Source: Bacillus cereus (GTDB lineage Bacteria > Bacillota > Bacilli > Bacillales > Bacillaceae_G). Taken from it: a stretch of 64,000 nucleotides of DNA. A model generated the notes under the pieces. The model worked only from the letters and a program-made list of their open reading frames with translations. It was not told where the DNA came from and did not search any database. A program made the position numbers and the translations under genes. This document shows positions 7,635 through 17,195 of this stretch, one piece after another; the stretch's first letter is position 1; each line of letters starts with the position of its first letter. The stretch lies in contig NZ_CP089518.1 of NCBI RefSeq assembly GCF_025917685.1, positions 4,465,001-4,529,000 of the forward strand, read 5' to 3'.

Positions 7635-10600
7635 CTATACATTTGTTTCCTGCATAGCAGCAAATTCATCCTCAGAAATAAGGACATCTCTCGGTTTCGT
7701 TCCTCTTCCTTCAGAAATAATCCCTTGCGATTCCATCTCTTCAATGAGACGTGCCGCGCGATTATAACCGATGCGGAATTTTCGCTGTACAGAAGATGTG
7801 GACGCTCCCCCTTGTTCTACAACAAATTGACATGCATCAAAGAACAATTCGTCTTCCGACTCAGCTTGTTCTGTTTTCGCTAATAAATCCTCTTGCTTAA
7901 ATAAGTAGTTCGGCTTCATTTGCTTTCTCACATGATCAACTGTTTTCTCAATCTCATCATCCGATACATATACACCTTGTACACGAACCGGTTTAGACGT
8001 ACCGTTTCCTAAGAATAACATATCACCACGACCAAGTAATTTCTCCGCGCCCCCAATATCGATAATCGTACGCGAATCAACTTGAGATGATACTGTAAAC
8101 GCAATACGCGTTGGAATGTTTGATTTAATTAAACCTGTAATAACGTCTACAGATGGTCTCTGCGTCGCAACTAATAAGTGAATACCACAAGCACGAGCTT
8201 TTTGTGCAATACGACAAATCGCTTCCTCAACATCACCAGGAGCAACCATCATTAAGTCAGCTAACTCGTCAATGACGATTACAATATAAGGTAATGTCTC
8301 ACCTGGGATTTCTCTCCCACTTACAATCGTATTGTAACGAGTTAAATCACGAGCACCAGCATGCGCAAATAATTCATAACGGCGTTCCATCTCTTCGACT
8401 GCCCACTTTAAAGCCGCTGTTGCTGCTTTTACATCTGTAATAACAGGCGCTACAAGATGTGGAACAGAATTGTATGGTGCAAGCTCAACCATCTTCGGAT
8501 CGATTAACATTAACTTCACTTCATGCGGTTTCGCTTTATATAAAATGCTCGTTAAAATTGCGTTAATACACACACTTTTCCCAGAACCTGTTGCACCCGC
8601 AATAAGTCCGTGTGGCATTTTCCGAATATCAGTTACAATTGGATCGCCTGAAATATCAAGCCCGAGCGCAACTGTAAGCGGTGATTCGCTCTTTGTAAAC
8701 ACAGGACTTCTTAAAATTTCACGAAGAAACACTGGCTTACTTTCTTTATTTGGAACTTCGATTCCAATCGCACTCTTCCCTGGAATTGGCGCTTCAATAC
8801 GAATATCTTTCGCAGCTAAGCTTAACTTAATATCATCACTTAAATTTGTAATTTTATTTACTTTCACACCTGGGTCTGGCTGTACTTCAAAACGAGTTAC
8901 TGCTGGACCTTGCGATACGTTAATAACATGTGCACCAACATGGAAATTATTAAATGTCGTATTTAATAATTCTTTCTGTTCATCCAACCATTCCGTATTA
9001 TCTAACGCTGCTTGCTGCGGAATTGACAACAATGTTAATGGCGGAATTGCATATGTCGGTGGTGTTTGCAATACATTTCGCATATCGTTCTCTCTTTGAT
9101 TTACAACATATGCTTTCTCTTGTACTTGCTCTACTACCATTTGCTGCACTGGCTTTTCTTCCACTTGCGGTTCTACTACCATTTGCTGCATTGGCTTTTC
9201 TTCCGCTTCTGGTTCTACTACCACTTGCTGCACTAGCTTTTCTTCCGCTTCTGGTTCTACTACCACTTGCTGCACTGGCTTTTCTTCCACTTGCGGTTCT
9301 ACTACCACTTGCTGCATTGGCTTTTCTTCCACTTGCGGTTCTACTACCACTTGCTGCATTGGCTTTTCTTCCACTTGCGGTTCTACTACCACTTGCTGCA
9401 CTGGCTTTTCTTCCACTTGCGGTTCTACTACCACTTGCTGCATTGGCTTTTCTTCCACTTGCGGTTCTACTACCACTTGCTGCATTGGCTTTTCTTCCAC
9501 TCGTTTACTGGCAGTTGATTGCATTACGTTCGTTCTTGCCGCATGTCTTTCCATTAATTTCTTTCTGTCTTGCTTTAACATGACAACATTAAATGGGACA
9601 TGACGTTTTTTCTCACGTTTCGGTTCTTCTATTTGTAAAGCAGGCTGTTCTTCAGCAACTTGCTTCTTTTCTTCCGCTTCTTCAATTAAAACGTTCGCAA
9701 AGTTTTGAACATCTTTCTTTGTTTGCTCATCCGTTTCTGAAACTGGTACGAATACTTCACTTTCTTCCTTGAATGTAATTGTTTCTTGTTGAGAAATCAC
9801 TGGTTGCCCTGCAACTGGTGTATTTCCCACTAAATCTGTATTCATCGTTTCTTCAATTACTGTTTCTTGAGAAATTGGTTCTTCTTCCTTAGTTTCTTCT
9901 AACTCCGCAACTTCTTCTGCCACTTCCTTAGTTTCCTCTAATTCCACAACTTCTTCTGCCACTTCCTTAGTTTCTTCTAATTCCGCAACTTCTTCTGCCA
10001 CTTCCTTAGTTTCTTCTAATTCCACAACTTCTTCTGCCACTTCCTTAGTTTCTCCTAACTCCGCAACTTCTTCTGCCACTTCCTTAGTTTCTCCTAACTC
10101 CGCAACTTCTTCTGCCACTTCCTTAGTTTCTTCTAACTCCGCAACTTCTTCTGCCACTTCCTTAGTTTCTTCTAACTCCGCAACTTCTTCTGCCACTTCC
10201 TTAGTTTCTTCTAACTCCGCAACTTCTTCTGCCACTTCCTTAGTTTCTTCTAACTCCGCAACTTCTTCTGCCACTTCCTTAGTTTCTTCTAACTCCGCAA
10301 CTTCTTCTGCCACTTCCTTAGTTTCTTCTAACTCCGCAACTTCTTCTGCCACTTCCTTAGTTTCTTCTAATTCTGCAACTTCTTCTGCCACTTCCTTAGT
10401 TTCTTCTAATTCTGCAACTTCTTCTGCCACTTCCTTAGTTTCTTCTAATTCTGCAACTTCTTCTGCCACTTCCTTAGTTTCTTCTAATTCTGCAACTTCT
10501 TCTGCCACTTCCTTAGTTTCTTCTAATTCTGCAACTTCTTCTGCCACTTCCTTAGTTTCTTCTAATTCTGCAACTTCTTCTGTTGCTCCCTTAGCTTCCT

Positions 10601-11654
10601 CTAATTCTTCTTCAAAAGCATCTGGTATTTCTATAGTGATTGTTTCTTGAAGCTTTTCATCTGTTTTTACAATTACTACATCTTCTGAAGATTCCTCTTC
10701 AATTTGATTTGCTACAACTTCAGCAATAGTTTCTTCTATTTCTGTACTACATTCGATTTCTTCTCTTAATATCGTTTCCACGTTCTCTACTTTAGAATCT
10801 ATTGACTCTTCTTGTAGAGTTTCTTCGTTATCTTCTATATGCGATAACTCCACTACATCTTGTTCTTGCTGCAAGGCTTGTACAGTTGTATGAAGCAACT
10901 GATCACTCTGGCTTTCTTCTAATGAAGGAACTTGACTCTCAATCTCGTAACCATTTTTCTCTAACCATGTATCCACAACCGATTTTTCTTTTACTTTACT
11001 ATTTTTTTGTGTTTGTTCGTTCAGTCCTTCCTTATTAGACGAACCTTCTTTTTTGCCTTCTGAAAAATCGGATAATGTGTAGCCCTTTTTCTCTAACCAT
11101 GCGTCCACAACTGATTTTCCTTCAATGGATATTTCAAGATCTTCTCTTTCTTTTTCTTCCTCCTGTACAACCTTCTTTTCTACTGAAGGACGATTATATC
11201 CATAAATCGGTGAAATCATCTCTGTTGGACGAAATGGTCTACGGTTACTTTCTTGTGATTGGACGGATGCTTTTTTTACGATAGGCTCTTGTTCCTGTTC
11301 ATATTGCAATTCCGGCTCTTCATATGTAGGAACTGCTTTTTCCACATATAGTCGTCTGCTTCTTTCCACTTTTATTCCGCTTTGAGCAGACGGCTCTTCG
11401 TATGTTACTACTTGAACAGGTCGTTCTTCAAAGTGCTCTATTTCTCTTACATCCTCTTCATCGAACCCATTATCCGGTATTAATGGAAAACGGCATTTCC
11501 CTGCATTTCGACTTGCCATTTGTGCTTCTCTTGCTTCAGTGTAGTGGTTTACACGAGGAATTTTCGGCTGACTTTCAATTTGTGCCGACACTTCTTTATT
11601 CATCACTGTTTTTTCTTCCTCTTTGTTAAACAGCTTTTTCATCCAATCTAACAT
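7635..11654 (-). CDS. sftA: DNA translocase SftA (FtsK/SpoIIIE family) with expanded repeats
   Basis: About 1339 residues from ATG 11654 (a GTG three codons earlier is unlikely given the AAGAGTGG ribosome site). The C-terminal third is a complete FtsK motor: Walker A GATGSGKS near residue 1020, Walker B VIVIDELADLM near 1130, and the DNA-reading gamma winged helix at about 1265-1335 (QRKFRIGYNRAARLIEEME). There is no membrane anchor, as in SftA, the soluble septal translocase that clears DNA before division. The N-terminal ~850 residues are low complexity with two tandem-repeat blocks (see repeats) and a twice-occurring SVVD[A/T]WLEK.GY motif. B. subtilis SftA is shorter, about 950 residues. 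Confidence 0.93.
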   Translation of the reverse strand: MLDWMKKLFNKEEEKTVMNKEVSAQIESQPKIPRVNHYTEAREAQMASRNAGKCRFPLIPDNGFDEEDVREIEHFEERPVQVVTYEEPSAQSGIKVERSRRLYVEKAVPTYEEPELQYEQEQEPIVKKASVQSQESNRRPFRPTEMISPIYGYNRPSVEKKVVQEEEKEREDLEISIEGKSVVDAWLEKKGYTLSDFSEGKKEGSSNKEGLNEQTQKNSKVKEKSVVDTWLEKNGYEIESQVPSLEESQSDQLLHTTVQALQQEQDVVELSHIEDNEETLQEESIDSKVENVETILREEIECSTEIEETIAEVVANQIEEESSEDVVIVKTDEKLQETITIEIPDAFEEELEEAKGATEEVAELEETKEVAEEVAELEETKEVAEEVAELEETKEVAEEVAELEETKEVAEEVAELEETKEVAEEVAELEETKEVAEEVAELEETKEVAEEVAELEETKEVAEEVAELEETKEVAEEVAELEETKEVAEEVAELEETKEVAEEVAELEETKEVAEEVAELGETKEVAEEVAELGETKEVAEEVVELEETKEVAEEVAELEETKEVAEEVVELEETKEVAEEVAELEETKEEEPISQETVIEETMNTDLVGNTPVAGQPVISQQETITFKEESEVFVPVSETDEQTKKDVQNFANVLIEEAEEKKQVAEEQPALQIEEPKREKKRHVPFNVVMLKQDRKKLMERHAARTNVMQSTASKRVEEKPMQQVVVEPQVEEKPMQQVVVEPQVEEKPVQQVVVEPQVEEKPMQQVVVEPQVEEKPMQQVVVEPQVEEKPVQQVVVEPEAEEKLVQQVVVEPEAEEKPMQQMVVEPQVEEKPVQQMVVEQVQEKAYVVNQRENDMRNVLQTPPTYAIPPLTLLSIPQQAALDNTEWLDEQKELLNTTFNNFHVGAHVINVSQGPAVTRFEVQPDPGVKVNKITNLSDDIKLSLAAKDIRIEAPIPGKSAIGIEVPNKESKPVFLREILRSPVFTKSESPLTVALGLDISGDPIVTDIRKMPHGLIAGATGSGKSVCINAILTSILYKAKPHEVKLMLIDPKMVELAPYNSVPHLVAPVITDVKAATAALKWAVEEMERRYELFAHAGARDLTRYNTIVSGREIPGETLPYIVIVIDELADLMMVAPGDVEEAICRIAQKARACGIHLLVATQRPSVDVITGLIKSNIPTRIAFTVSSQVDSRTIIDIGGAEKLLGRGDMLFLGNGTSKPVRVQGVYVSDDEIEKTVDHVRKQMKPNYLFKQEDLLAKTEQAESEDELFFDACQFVVEQGGASTSSVQRKFRIGYNRAARLIEEMESQGIISEGRGTKPRDVLISEDEFAAMQETNV
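9123..9502 (-). repeat. In-frame 42-bp tandem repeat in sftA (14 residues, ~9 copies)
   Basis: Nine consecutive copies of a 14-residue unit, VEEKP[M/V]QQVVVEPQ, with only Met/Val, Gln/Glu and Ala/Val exchanges. The block lies just before the FtsK motor domain. The codon-level identity is high, which suggests recent slippage or unequal crossing over. Confidence 0.95.
9885..10605 (-). repeat. In-frame 39-bp tandem repeat in sftA (13 residues, ~19 copies)
   Basis: Seventeen full copies of EETKEVAEEVAEL, flanked by one truncated and one diverged unit, occur at exact 39-bp spacing. The unit is acidic and strongly helix/coiled-coil forming. Silent differences (AACTCC versus AATTCT) fall in blocks, which shows the order of duplication. 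Confidence 0.96.
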
Positions 11655-11779
11655 GCTTACCACTCTTTCTACTAAATAGTAACATCCTTTATTGTATCAG
11701 CATTCGGCAAAAAGTGCAGGTAAAATTAAGCATGTCATATTTATCCATAATATTCTAATTTACGAGTGTTTTCACATGG

Positions 11780-11811
11780 AAAAACGCAGCCTCTCATGTA
11801 AGACTGCGTTT
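11780..11811 (-). terminator. Intrinsic terminator after amidase gene
   Basis: AAACGCAG pairs with CTGCGTTT and a T run follows on the minus strand; the amidase stop codon lies in the stem. Confidence 0.8.
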
Positions 11812-12766
11812 AAGCTTTACTCTTCCGATATTCATCTACACTATCCGTTACGCTTTGTAATAAAGAATTCACATACTGCGGATCAGATAATTTTTTATCT
11901 TCTTCAGGATTTGACATAAATCCAAGTTCTAATAGAACGCCAGGAACTTTTGCCCAATTAAACCCAGAAAGATCATCTCGATATTTAATTCCATTTACTT
12001 TCACTTGATGATTCTCTCTCATTTTATTTACTATCGTTTGAGAGATTTGAAGACTTTCCGCATAAATCTCTTTCGTATACGGACTTCCTTCTGCCGGCGT
12101 CAATACAGCAAATCCACTTTGGTTTGGATTTTCCGAACCATCTGCATGAAGACGTAAAAACAAATTCGCCTTATGATCATTTGCGAATGTCGCACGTTCT
12201 TTATTGCTTATATCAACATCTTGTGACGTTCTCGTCATTAATACTTGCATACCTTTTGCTTCCAACTTTTCTTTTAATATAAAAGCCATTTCTAACACAA
12301 GGACAGACTCTCTCTTTTTTGTTACAACACCTGTTGTCCCATCTGTCACTTTATATTTTTGAGTAGTTGCTCCTGGACCAATCGGCTCTAAATTTAAATT
12401 CGCTTTTTGTTGATGCCCTGGATCAATGACAACGAGAAACTTTTCTTGCTTCTCCTTACTCTCTATTTTTTGTTCATTATTTTGTGCTGGTTGCTCTGGT
12501 GGCTGCACCGGCGTAGTTTCCTCTTTCTTTTCCTCTGCCGACGCTTCCTCCTGCTTAGGTTCTACTTGCTCATTCGTTTGAATTGCTTGTGGTTCTTCTT
12601 TCTTTTCTTGTTCTTCTTGCTGTTTTTCTACCGGTGCGTCTTCCTTTTTCTCTTTGCTTGTTTCTCTTACAGAAGATGATGCTTCTTTTTTCGGCTGCTC
12701 CTGTGAGCAACCTCCCATATATATGCCAATAAATGCAATCATGCCCATTATTTTTATATACTTCAT
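11810..12766 (-). CDS. Lipoprotein N-acetylmuramoyl-L-alanine amidase (Amidase_3)
   Basis: A 318-residue cell-wall hydrolase. The lipobox MGGC (Cys near residue 20) anchors it to the outer membrane face. Residues 22-105 are a Glu/Lys/Gln/Pro-rich spacer suited to reach into the wall. The catalytic Amidase_3 domain follows, with zinc ligands in VVIDPGHQ, the Glu of KRESVLVLEM and the His of LFLRLHADGS, plus the catalytic Glu in VLLELGFMSN. It cleaves the bond between MurNAc and L-Ala. The gene has its own terminator and a good GGGAGAG ribosome site. Confidence 0.92.
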   Translation of the reverse strand: MKYIKIMGMIAFIGIYMGGCSQEQPKKEASSSVRETSKEKKEDAPVEKQQEEQEKKEEPQAIQTNEQVEPKQEEASAEEKKEETTPVQPPEQPAQNNEQKIESKEKQEKFLVVIDPGHQQKANLNLEPIGPGATTQKYKVTDGTTGVVTKKRESVLVLEMAFILKEKLEAKGMQVLMTRTSQDVDISNKERATFANDHKANLFLRLHADGSENPNQSGFAVLTPAEGSPYTKEIYAESLQISQTIVNKMRENHQVKVNGIKYRDDLSGFNWAKVPGVLLELGFMSNPEEDKKLSDPQYVNSLLQSVTDSVDEYRKSKA

Positions 12767-12806
12767 GCTTCTCTCCCATCACTTTGCACCGGACTCAAAG
12801 TTTTAC

Positions 12807-13151
12807 TTATAATTGGTTTATAATCTCATCCATATTTCCAATATAAACAGGCTGCCACGTTTCCGTACCACGCTCTGCAGTATACACTGGATACATATTA
12901 TCATCCACATTCACGAAAACTGGATCGCCCATATCCGTTTCATATCCAATCACAATCCATCCTTCTTGCCACTTTCCATTCTCTTCACTTACTAATGAAT
13001 TTTTATGTTTATCATATCGATAACCGATTTGTCCTTTTTCTAATTCATTTTCACTAAATACATATATTTCATAGGAACCTAACTCGATATCTTGCTGTTT
13101 TGAAGTTTCAATTCGTTTCAGAAGTTCTGCGATTTTTAGTTGTTGTTTCAT
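12807..13151 (-). CDS. SUKH (SMI1/KNR4)-like protein
   Basis: A 114-residue protein. The central WIVIGYETDMGDPVFVNVDD and the later PVYTAERGTETWQPVYIGN match the pattern of SUKH/SMI1-KNR4 proteins, which act as immunity or scaffold proteins in bacteria. No toxin gene is adjacent, so an immunity role has no support here. The ribosome site GAAGGGG is well placed. Family assignment is by eye and moderate. Confidence 0.65.
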   Translation of the reverse strand: MKQQLKIAELLKRIETSKQQDIELGSYEIYVFSENELEKGQIGYRYDKHKNSLVSEENGKWQEGWIVIGYETDMGDPVFVNVDDNMYPVYTAERGTETWQPVYIGNMDEIINQL

Positions 13152-13251
13152 ACGTCTATCCCCTTCTATTTTTCTAAATTTTACCTAATTTATTTTTAAA
13201 ATACAATATAGTTTTTAAAGAGAAACGTTACAATCCTAGGAATTTCACACA

Positions 13252-13286
13252 CAAAAAAATAGCCCCACATATGCGAGGCTATTTTC
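13252..13286 (-). terminator. Intrinsic terminator after ytpR
   Basis: AAAATAGCC pairs with GGCTATTTT, followed by T on the minus strand. Confidence 0.88.
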
Positions 13287-13297
13287 TCTTACATCAA

Positions 13298-13912
13298 TTA
13301 AAATTTGAACTCTTGTCCAACTTCAAAGCTATCTTCTAATACAAGAATACCTTTTTCTTGTGGAGCATCTGGAAGCTCTAATTCACGTGCAGAGCAAATC
13401 ATTCCAGAAGAAGGAACACCGCGAAGCTCAGCAGGTTTAATTAACATACCGCTTGGCATTACAGCGCCGATTTTTGCAACAACAACTTTTTGTCCTGCAT
13501 CAACGTTTGGTGCACCACATACGATTTGTAATGTTTCTGTACCGATTTCTACTGTACAAATGTTTAATTTATCAGCATTTGGATGCTTCTCTTTTTCAGC
13601 TACATAGCCTACAACAAATTTCGGCGTGAGATCAGCTTCTACTTTTTCTTCAAAGCCATTCTTCGCTAAAATTTCGTTAATTTTTTCAACAAACTCTTTT
13701 GTTAATGTAACGTTTCCGTTATCTGTTACTTCTACATAAGAAGATGCATTAAAGATGTTGAATCCTGCTGTTACGTTGCTTTCACGATCGTATACGCGAG
13801 CAACATCTCCTTTGCGGTCAAATGTACGGTTTTCTAAAGTAATATCTTGTAAGGTAACAATTAAAGTGTCACCAATTCCTTCAAGGTTGTAAAAAACGTT
13901 CACTTCGTTCAT
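13298..13912 (-). CDS. ytpR: YtpR family tRNA-binding protein
   Basis: A 204-residue protein. The N-terminal DUF4479-like domain (about 1-85) precedes a tRNA-binding OB fold (about 90-200) like the one at the N-terminus of phenylalanyl-tRNA synthetase beta: [20 protein letters not shown], then IVCGAPNV, and [15 protein letters not shown]. It is not a synthetase, since no catalytic domain is present. Its ATG overlaps the ytpQ stop as ATGA, so ytpQ-ytpR are coupled, in the B. subtilis order. Confidence 0.92.
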   Translation of the reverse strand: MNEVNVFYNLEGIGDTLIVTLQDITLENRTFDRKGDVARVYDRESNVTAGFNIFNASSYVEVTDNGNVTLTKEFVEKINEILAKNGFEEKVEADLTPKFVVGYVAEKEKHPNADKLNICTVEIGTETLQIVCGAPNVDAGQKVVVAKIGAVMPSGMLIKPAELRGVPSSGMICSARELELPDAPQEKGILVLEDSFEVGQEFKF

Positions 13913-14721
13913 CCTTTCTCTTTTCCATCTGTCTTCTTCCGATTCTTCGCTAAAATAAAGATTGGTTCGAAGTCCCCATCTTCATATACGAATGAAAGTG
14001 ATGTAATCGGAACATGCCCTTCGGCAAAAAATTTCATTGTCATTTGTGCAATAATATCATAACCGATTTCGTTGACGATATCAGCAATAATTAATACATC
14101 TTGGTGAGGAACTGCCACAACCATGTCACCAGAGATCTTTTCACGCATCGATTGTAGTAACGATTCGTTTAAAATACGAGTCGCATCATACCCATCATTT
14201 GTGTTTAAAAAGTAGAATGTATTACCTGCTACTGTGTCCTGCTTAAATTCATAACCTAATGAGCGAGCATTAAATAATGCCATTTCACGTACTTGTTGCT
14301 CTGTAAGCTCTAATTTTTGCAATAAGCGCTCATCAATTAATCGATACGTTTTATTAGAATCTAGCGCATAGTAAATACGTGTTTCCGCCGTGTGGTCCGT
14401 CATAATAAACGGATTTCCTTCTTCTGATTGTTTCGGGAAAGAAGTAGAGCGAATAACAGGTAAAATTTTCGCCGTGCTATTTTCTTCTTTATGCATTGCA
14501 ATTAGCGCTTCTTGTACGTAATAAGCGACCTCTTCAATCGCTTTTTCTTTGTTCACTTCCCATTTTGCTACTACTCCTGGAAGTGATACGTTAATACCTT
14601 TTTTCGAGTCTGTTTGTTCAATACGAAGAACTTCTTTCTCGCTATCATAATGAAAATCCCATTCTGGTCGAGATAATTTCTTCATTAACTCGTCTTTCAT
14701 CTTTTTACTTGTCATTTTCAT
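13909..14721 (-). CDS. ytpQ: DUF1444 family protein YtpQ
   Basis: About 270 residues from ATG 14721, which has GGGAGG eight bases upstream; a longer frame to 14787 would begin inside the upstream terminator and is rejected. The length matches B. subtilis YtpQ. The sequence is a soluble alpha/beta protein with no catalytic motif I recognise ([28 protein letters not shown]). It lies between ytpP and ytpR and is translationally coupled to ytpR. Function unknown. Confidence 0.9.
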   Translation of the reverse strand: MKMTSKKMKDELMKKLSRPEWDFHYDSEKEVLRIEQTDSKKGINVSLPGVVAKWEVNKEKAIEEVAYYVQEALIAMHKEENSTAKILPVIRSTSFPKQSEEGNPFIMTDHTAETRIYYALDSNKTYRLIDERLLQKLELTEQQVREMALFNARSLGYEFKQDTVAGNTFYFLNTNDGYDATRILNESLLQSMREKISGDMVVAVPHQDVLIIADIVNEIGYDIIAQMTMKFFAEGHVPITSLSFVYEDGDFEPIFILAKNRKKTDGKEKG

Positions 14722-14741
14722 CTCTTTTTCCTCCCTTCCAA

Positions 14742-14777
14742 AAAAACAACCTCCCCCGCGAAGGTAGAGGTTGTTTT
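14742..14777 (-). terminator. Terminator or attenuator between ytpP and ytpQ
   Basis: ACAACCTC and GAGGTTGT form a stem around a GC-rich loop, with seven T following, immediately upstream of the ytpQ ribosome site. It would limit read-through from ytpP. Confidence 0.82.
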
Positions 14778-14800
14778 TACAATTCAATTGGCTAATTGTC

Positions 14801-15115
14801 TTATTTTAAACCTTCAATAAACTCTTCGATTTGCTCTTGTGTTTTACGATCTTTGTTTACATAGCGTCCAGTTTCTTCACCTTTATTGTACGCTACAAAG
14901 CTCGGAATGCCAAATACGTCTAATTTCACGCATAGATCAATAAATTCATCACGATCTACATAGTAAAATGAGAAATCACTATACTTCTCTTCTACTTCTG
15001 GCATAAATGGATCAACGAAACGGCAATCTGGGCACCATTCTGCTGAGAACATGAAGACTACATTCTCTTCATTTTTTAATTCTTGGAATTGTTCCATGCT
15101 TTCTAATGATTTCAT
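14801..15115 (-). CDS. ytpP: Thioredoxin-like protein YtpP
   Basis: A 104-residue thioredoxin fold. The active site is WCPDC at about residue 27 ([11 protein letters not shown]), with the cis-proline region [14 protein letters not shown] near residue 75. It is a cytoplasmic thiol oxidoreductase; the CPDC variant differs from the usual CGPC and suggests a non-standard redox partner. GAGGAGG precedes the start. Gene order with ytpQ and ytpR is as in B. subtilis. Confidence 0.92.
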   Translation of the reverse strand: MKSLESMEQFQELKNEENVVFMFSAEWCPDCRFVDPFMPEVEEKYSDFSFYYVDRDEFIDLCVKLDVFGIPSFVAYNKGEETGRYVNKDRKTQEQIEEFIEGLK

Positions 15116-15198
15116 CTATATTTCCTCCTCTAACGAGTGCACTTTTTCACACTATAATCTTTTCTTTATACTACCATACATCGCGCATGGTGCAAGGT

Positions 15199-15708
15199 TT
15201 ATGCTTGCTTTTCATCATACTTATATTGCCCAACAAGTAACTTAACAACGTGTACAAATAATTCAGTTCGGTCGACATAATCATCTGTAAAAATACCGAT
15301 AGCACCTTCGTGACTACGAATATCTTTCCGCTCTACAAACTCTTCCATCACTTCACTTAACTCTTTGCCATCTTCAAGAGGCGCTAAAAAATCGTCTGGT
15401 AACTTAATACGCGCTCCTCCTGCAACGAATATCTTATCGTCACTCGTTGCGAGTGCACCCCAGTTACACATAAATAAACCGTGCTCCGTTTTCATTACAC
15501 CGCCTTCTAGCCCAATACCGATTTGAGCTTCTCCTTCTTGCAGCGCTCGCTTCGCTCTATTTACCGCTCCTTGCATCGTCTCTTCATCTGAGAAAGGCTG
15601 GTTTGCTACTCCTGACGGAACAGAAAGAGATGTAACTTCAGCATCATTCCAAACCTTCTCCACAGCTCCAACCTTCGTTTTATTCTTCGATCCAACTACT
15701 ACTTTCAT
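15199..15708 (-). CDS. DUF84 family inosine/xanthosine triphosphatase-like protein
   Basis: About 169 residues from ATG 15708 (GAGGTG six bases before). It resembles YjjX/DUF84 non-canonical purine NTP phosphatases: KVVVGSKNKTKVGAVEKVW at the N-terminus, then SVPSGVANQPFSDEETMQGA and GIGLEGGV. These enzymes hydrolyse ITP/XTP to protect nucleic acids from deaminated purines. It is separated from ytpP by about 80 bases. The family is clear; the exact substrate is inferred. Confidence 0.87.
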   Translation of the reverse strand: MKVVVGSKNKTKVGAVEKVWNDAEVTSLSVPSGVANQPFSDEETMQGAVNRAKRALQEGEAQIGIGLEGGVMKTEHGLFMCNWGALATSDDKIFVAGGARIKLPDDFLAPLEDGKELSEVMEEFVERKDIRSHEGAIGIFTDDYVDRTELFVHVVKLLVGQYKYDEKQA

Positions 15709-15717
15709 TTTGTTCAC

Positions 15718-15943
15718 CTCTATATAAATTCATCATTTTGTTCTAATATCCGCTTCGGCACAAATTAAGTACCAACCACATATCACCTAGGAATCCCTGC
15801 CATTTATAAAAGAAGCTTGCTTTCCACAATATGACCGATTTCGAACTCAAAACCAGCCTTCCTACCCGCGGTCTTAATACATCGCTCGAGCACCAACTAG
15901 GTACTGACCGCTCCCACTCATCGCTGGGTCATCTATTCAACCT
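15718..15943. other. Unexplained 226-base intergenic stretch
   Basis: This gap between ytoP and the DUF84 gene is noticeably less AT-rich than other gaps here (for example CCTACCCGCGGTC and GCTCGAGCACC). It has no convincing coding frame, no T-box box and no tRNA cloverleaf that I can fold. A diverged repeat or relic element is possible. Confidence 0.4.
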
Positions 15944-15969
15944 AAAAAAAGAAGGGTTTTCCACCCTTC
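15944..15969 (-). terminator. Intrinsic terminator after ytoP
   Basis: GAAGGG and CCCTTC form a short stem followed by seven T on the minus strand. Confidence 0.82.
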
Positions 15970-15973
15970 CTCC

Positions 15974-17047
15974 TTACGCGTTATTCTTAATCGTTTCTAA
16001 CGTCGTTTTGTCCGTTGCTCTTACAAGCTTTGTAATAAGTTCTTTTGCTGCTGCATAATCATCAACATGTAAAATAGAAGCATGCGTATGAATGTAGCGA
16101 GCACAAACACCAATTACTGCTGATGGGATACCTGAGTTACTTGTATGTACACGGCCCGCATCTGTACCCCCCTGTGAAATAAAGTATTGGTACGGAATAT
16201 TGTGTGTTTCTGCTGTATCTAAAATGAATTCACGCATTCCTCTATGAGTTACCATCGTGCGGTCGTAAATACGAAGAAGCGCACCTTTTCCTAATTGACC
16301 GAACTGCGTTTTATCACCAGATGCATCGTTTGCTGGGCTTGCATCAAGCGCATAGAAAATGTCTGGTTGAATCATATTTGCAGCTGTTTGTGCTCCGCGA
16401 AGACCTACTTCTTCTTGTACAGTAGCACCAGAGTATAATGTGTTTGGTAATGTTTCATCTTTTAATTCTTTTAATAACTCAATAGCAAGGCCACATCCAT
16501 AACGGTTGTCCCAAGCTTTCGCCATAATTTTCTTCTCATTTGCCATCGGCGTGAACGGACAGATTGGCACGATTTGTTGTCCTGGTTTTACGCCAATTTC
16601 AATCGCATCTTCATAGCTATCTGCACCTATATCAATTAACATATTTTTCATATCCATCGGTTTTGCACGTTGCGCATCACTTAATAAATGAGGAGGGATA
16701 GAACCAACAACCCCAATAACAGGACCGTTCTTCGTCATAACTTGTACGCGCTGCGCTAATAGTACTTGGCTCCACCAACCGCCTAACGTTTGAAAACGAA
16801 GCATCCCATTTTTCGTAATTTGCGTAACCATGAAACCTACTTCATCCATATGACCTGCTACAAGAACGCGTGGGCCAGTTTCGTCCCCTTTTTTCAGACC
16901 AAATACGCTACCTAAACCGTCTTGCACAATTTCATCAGCATATTTGCTTAATTCTTGCTTCATAAAACGGCGCACATCATGTTCAAAACCTGATGCACCT
17001 TGTAATTCTGTTAACGTACGAAATAATTGTAATGTCTCTTTATTCAC
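15974..17047 (-). CDS. ytoP: M42 family metallopeptidase (glutamyl aminopeptidase-like) YtoP
   Basis: About 357 residues, starting at GTG 17047 with GAAGGGG upstream; this matches B. subtilis YtoP. M42 tetrahedral aminopeptidases use two metals: His-Asp in [10 protein letters not shown], Asp in [11 protein letters not shown], the catalytic Glu pair in [11 protein letters not shown], Asp in [11 protein letters not shown] and a late His in [10 protein letters not shown]. It trims N-terminal residues from cytoplasmic peptides. Confidence 0.93.
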   Translation of the reverse strand: MNKETLQLFRTLTELQGASGFEHDVRRFMKQELSKYADEIVQDGLGSVFGLKKGDETGPRVLVAGHMDEVGFMVTQITKNGMLRFQTLGGWWSQVLLAQRVQVMTKNGPVIGVVGSIPPHLLSDAQRAKPMDMKNMLIDIGADSYEDAIEIGVKPGQQIVPICPFTPMANEKKIMAKAWDNRYGCGLAIELLKELKDETLPNTLYSGATVQEEVGLRGAQTAANMIQPDIFYALDASPANDASGDKTQFGQLGKGALLRIYDRTMVTHRGMREFILDTAETHNIPYQYFISQGGTDAGRVHTSNSGIPSAVIGVCARYIHTHASILHVDDYAAAKELITKLVRATDKTTLETIKNNA

Positions 17048-17195
17048 GAAGTCCCCTTCTTTCAAACCTTAGTAGAATACCTCTTTTATTGTAACGAAAT
17101 TTTCGAAATGTTTCTAGTTTCTTCTTTTTTAGTTGCGTTTGCATTATAATTATTATCGGTACACTATTTTTATTTTACAGAATTGAGGTGAATAT

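Noticed and set aside
8954..9583. Plus-strand frame with repeated hydrophobic units opposite sftA
   Set aside because: It reads the complement of the 42-bp repeat; no ribosome site. The FtsK motor in the minus frame is unquestionable.
9123..10605. CRISPR-like regular spacing in sftA
   Set aside because: Units are directly adjacent with no unique spacers and keep the reading frame, so they are coding tandem repeats.
15718..15943. Possible tRNA or T-box in this gap
   Set aside because: No cloverleaf could be drawn and the T-box core sequence is missing.
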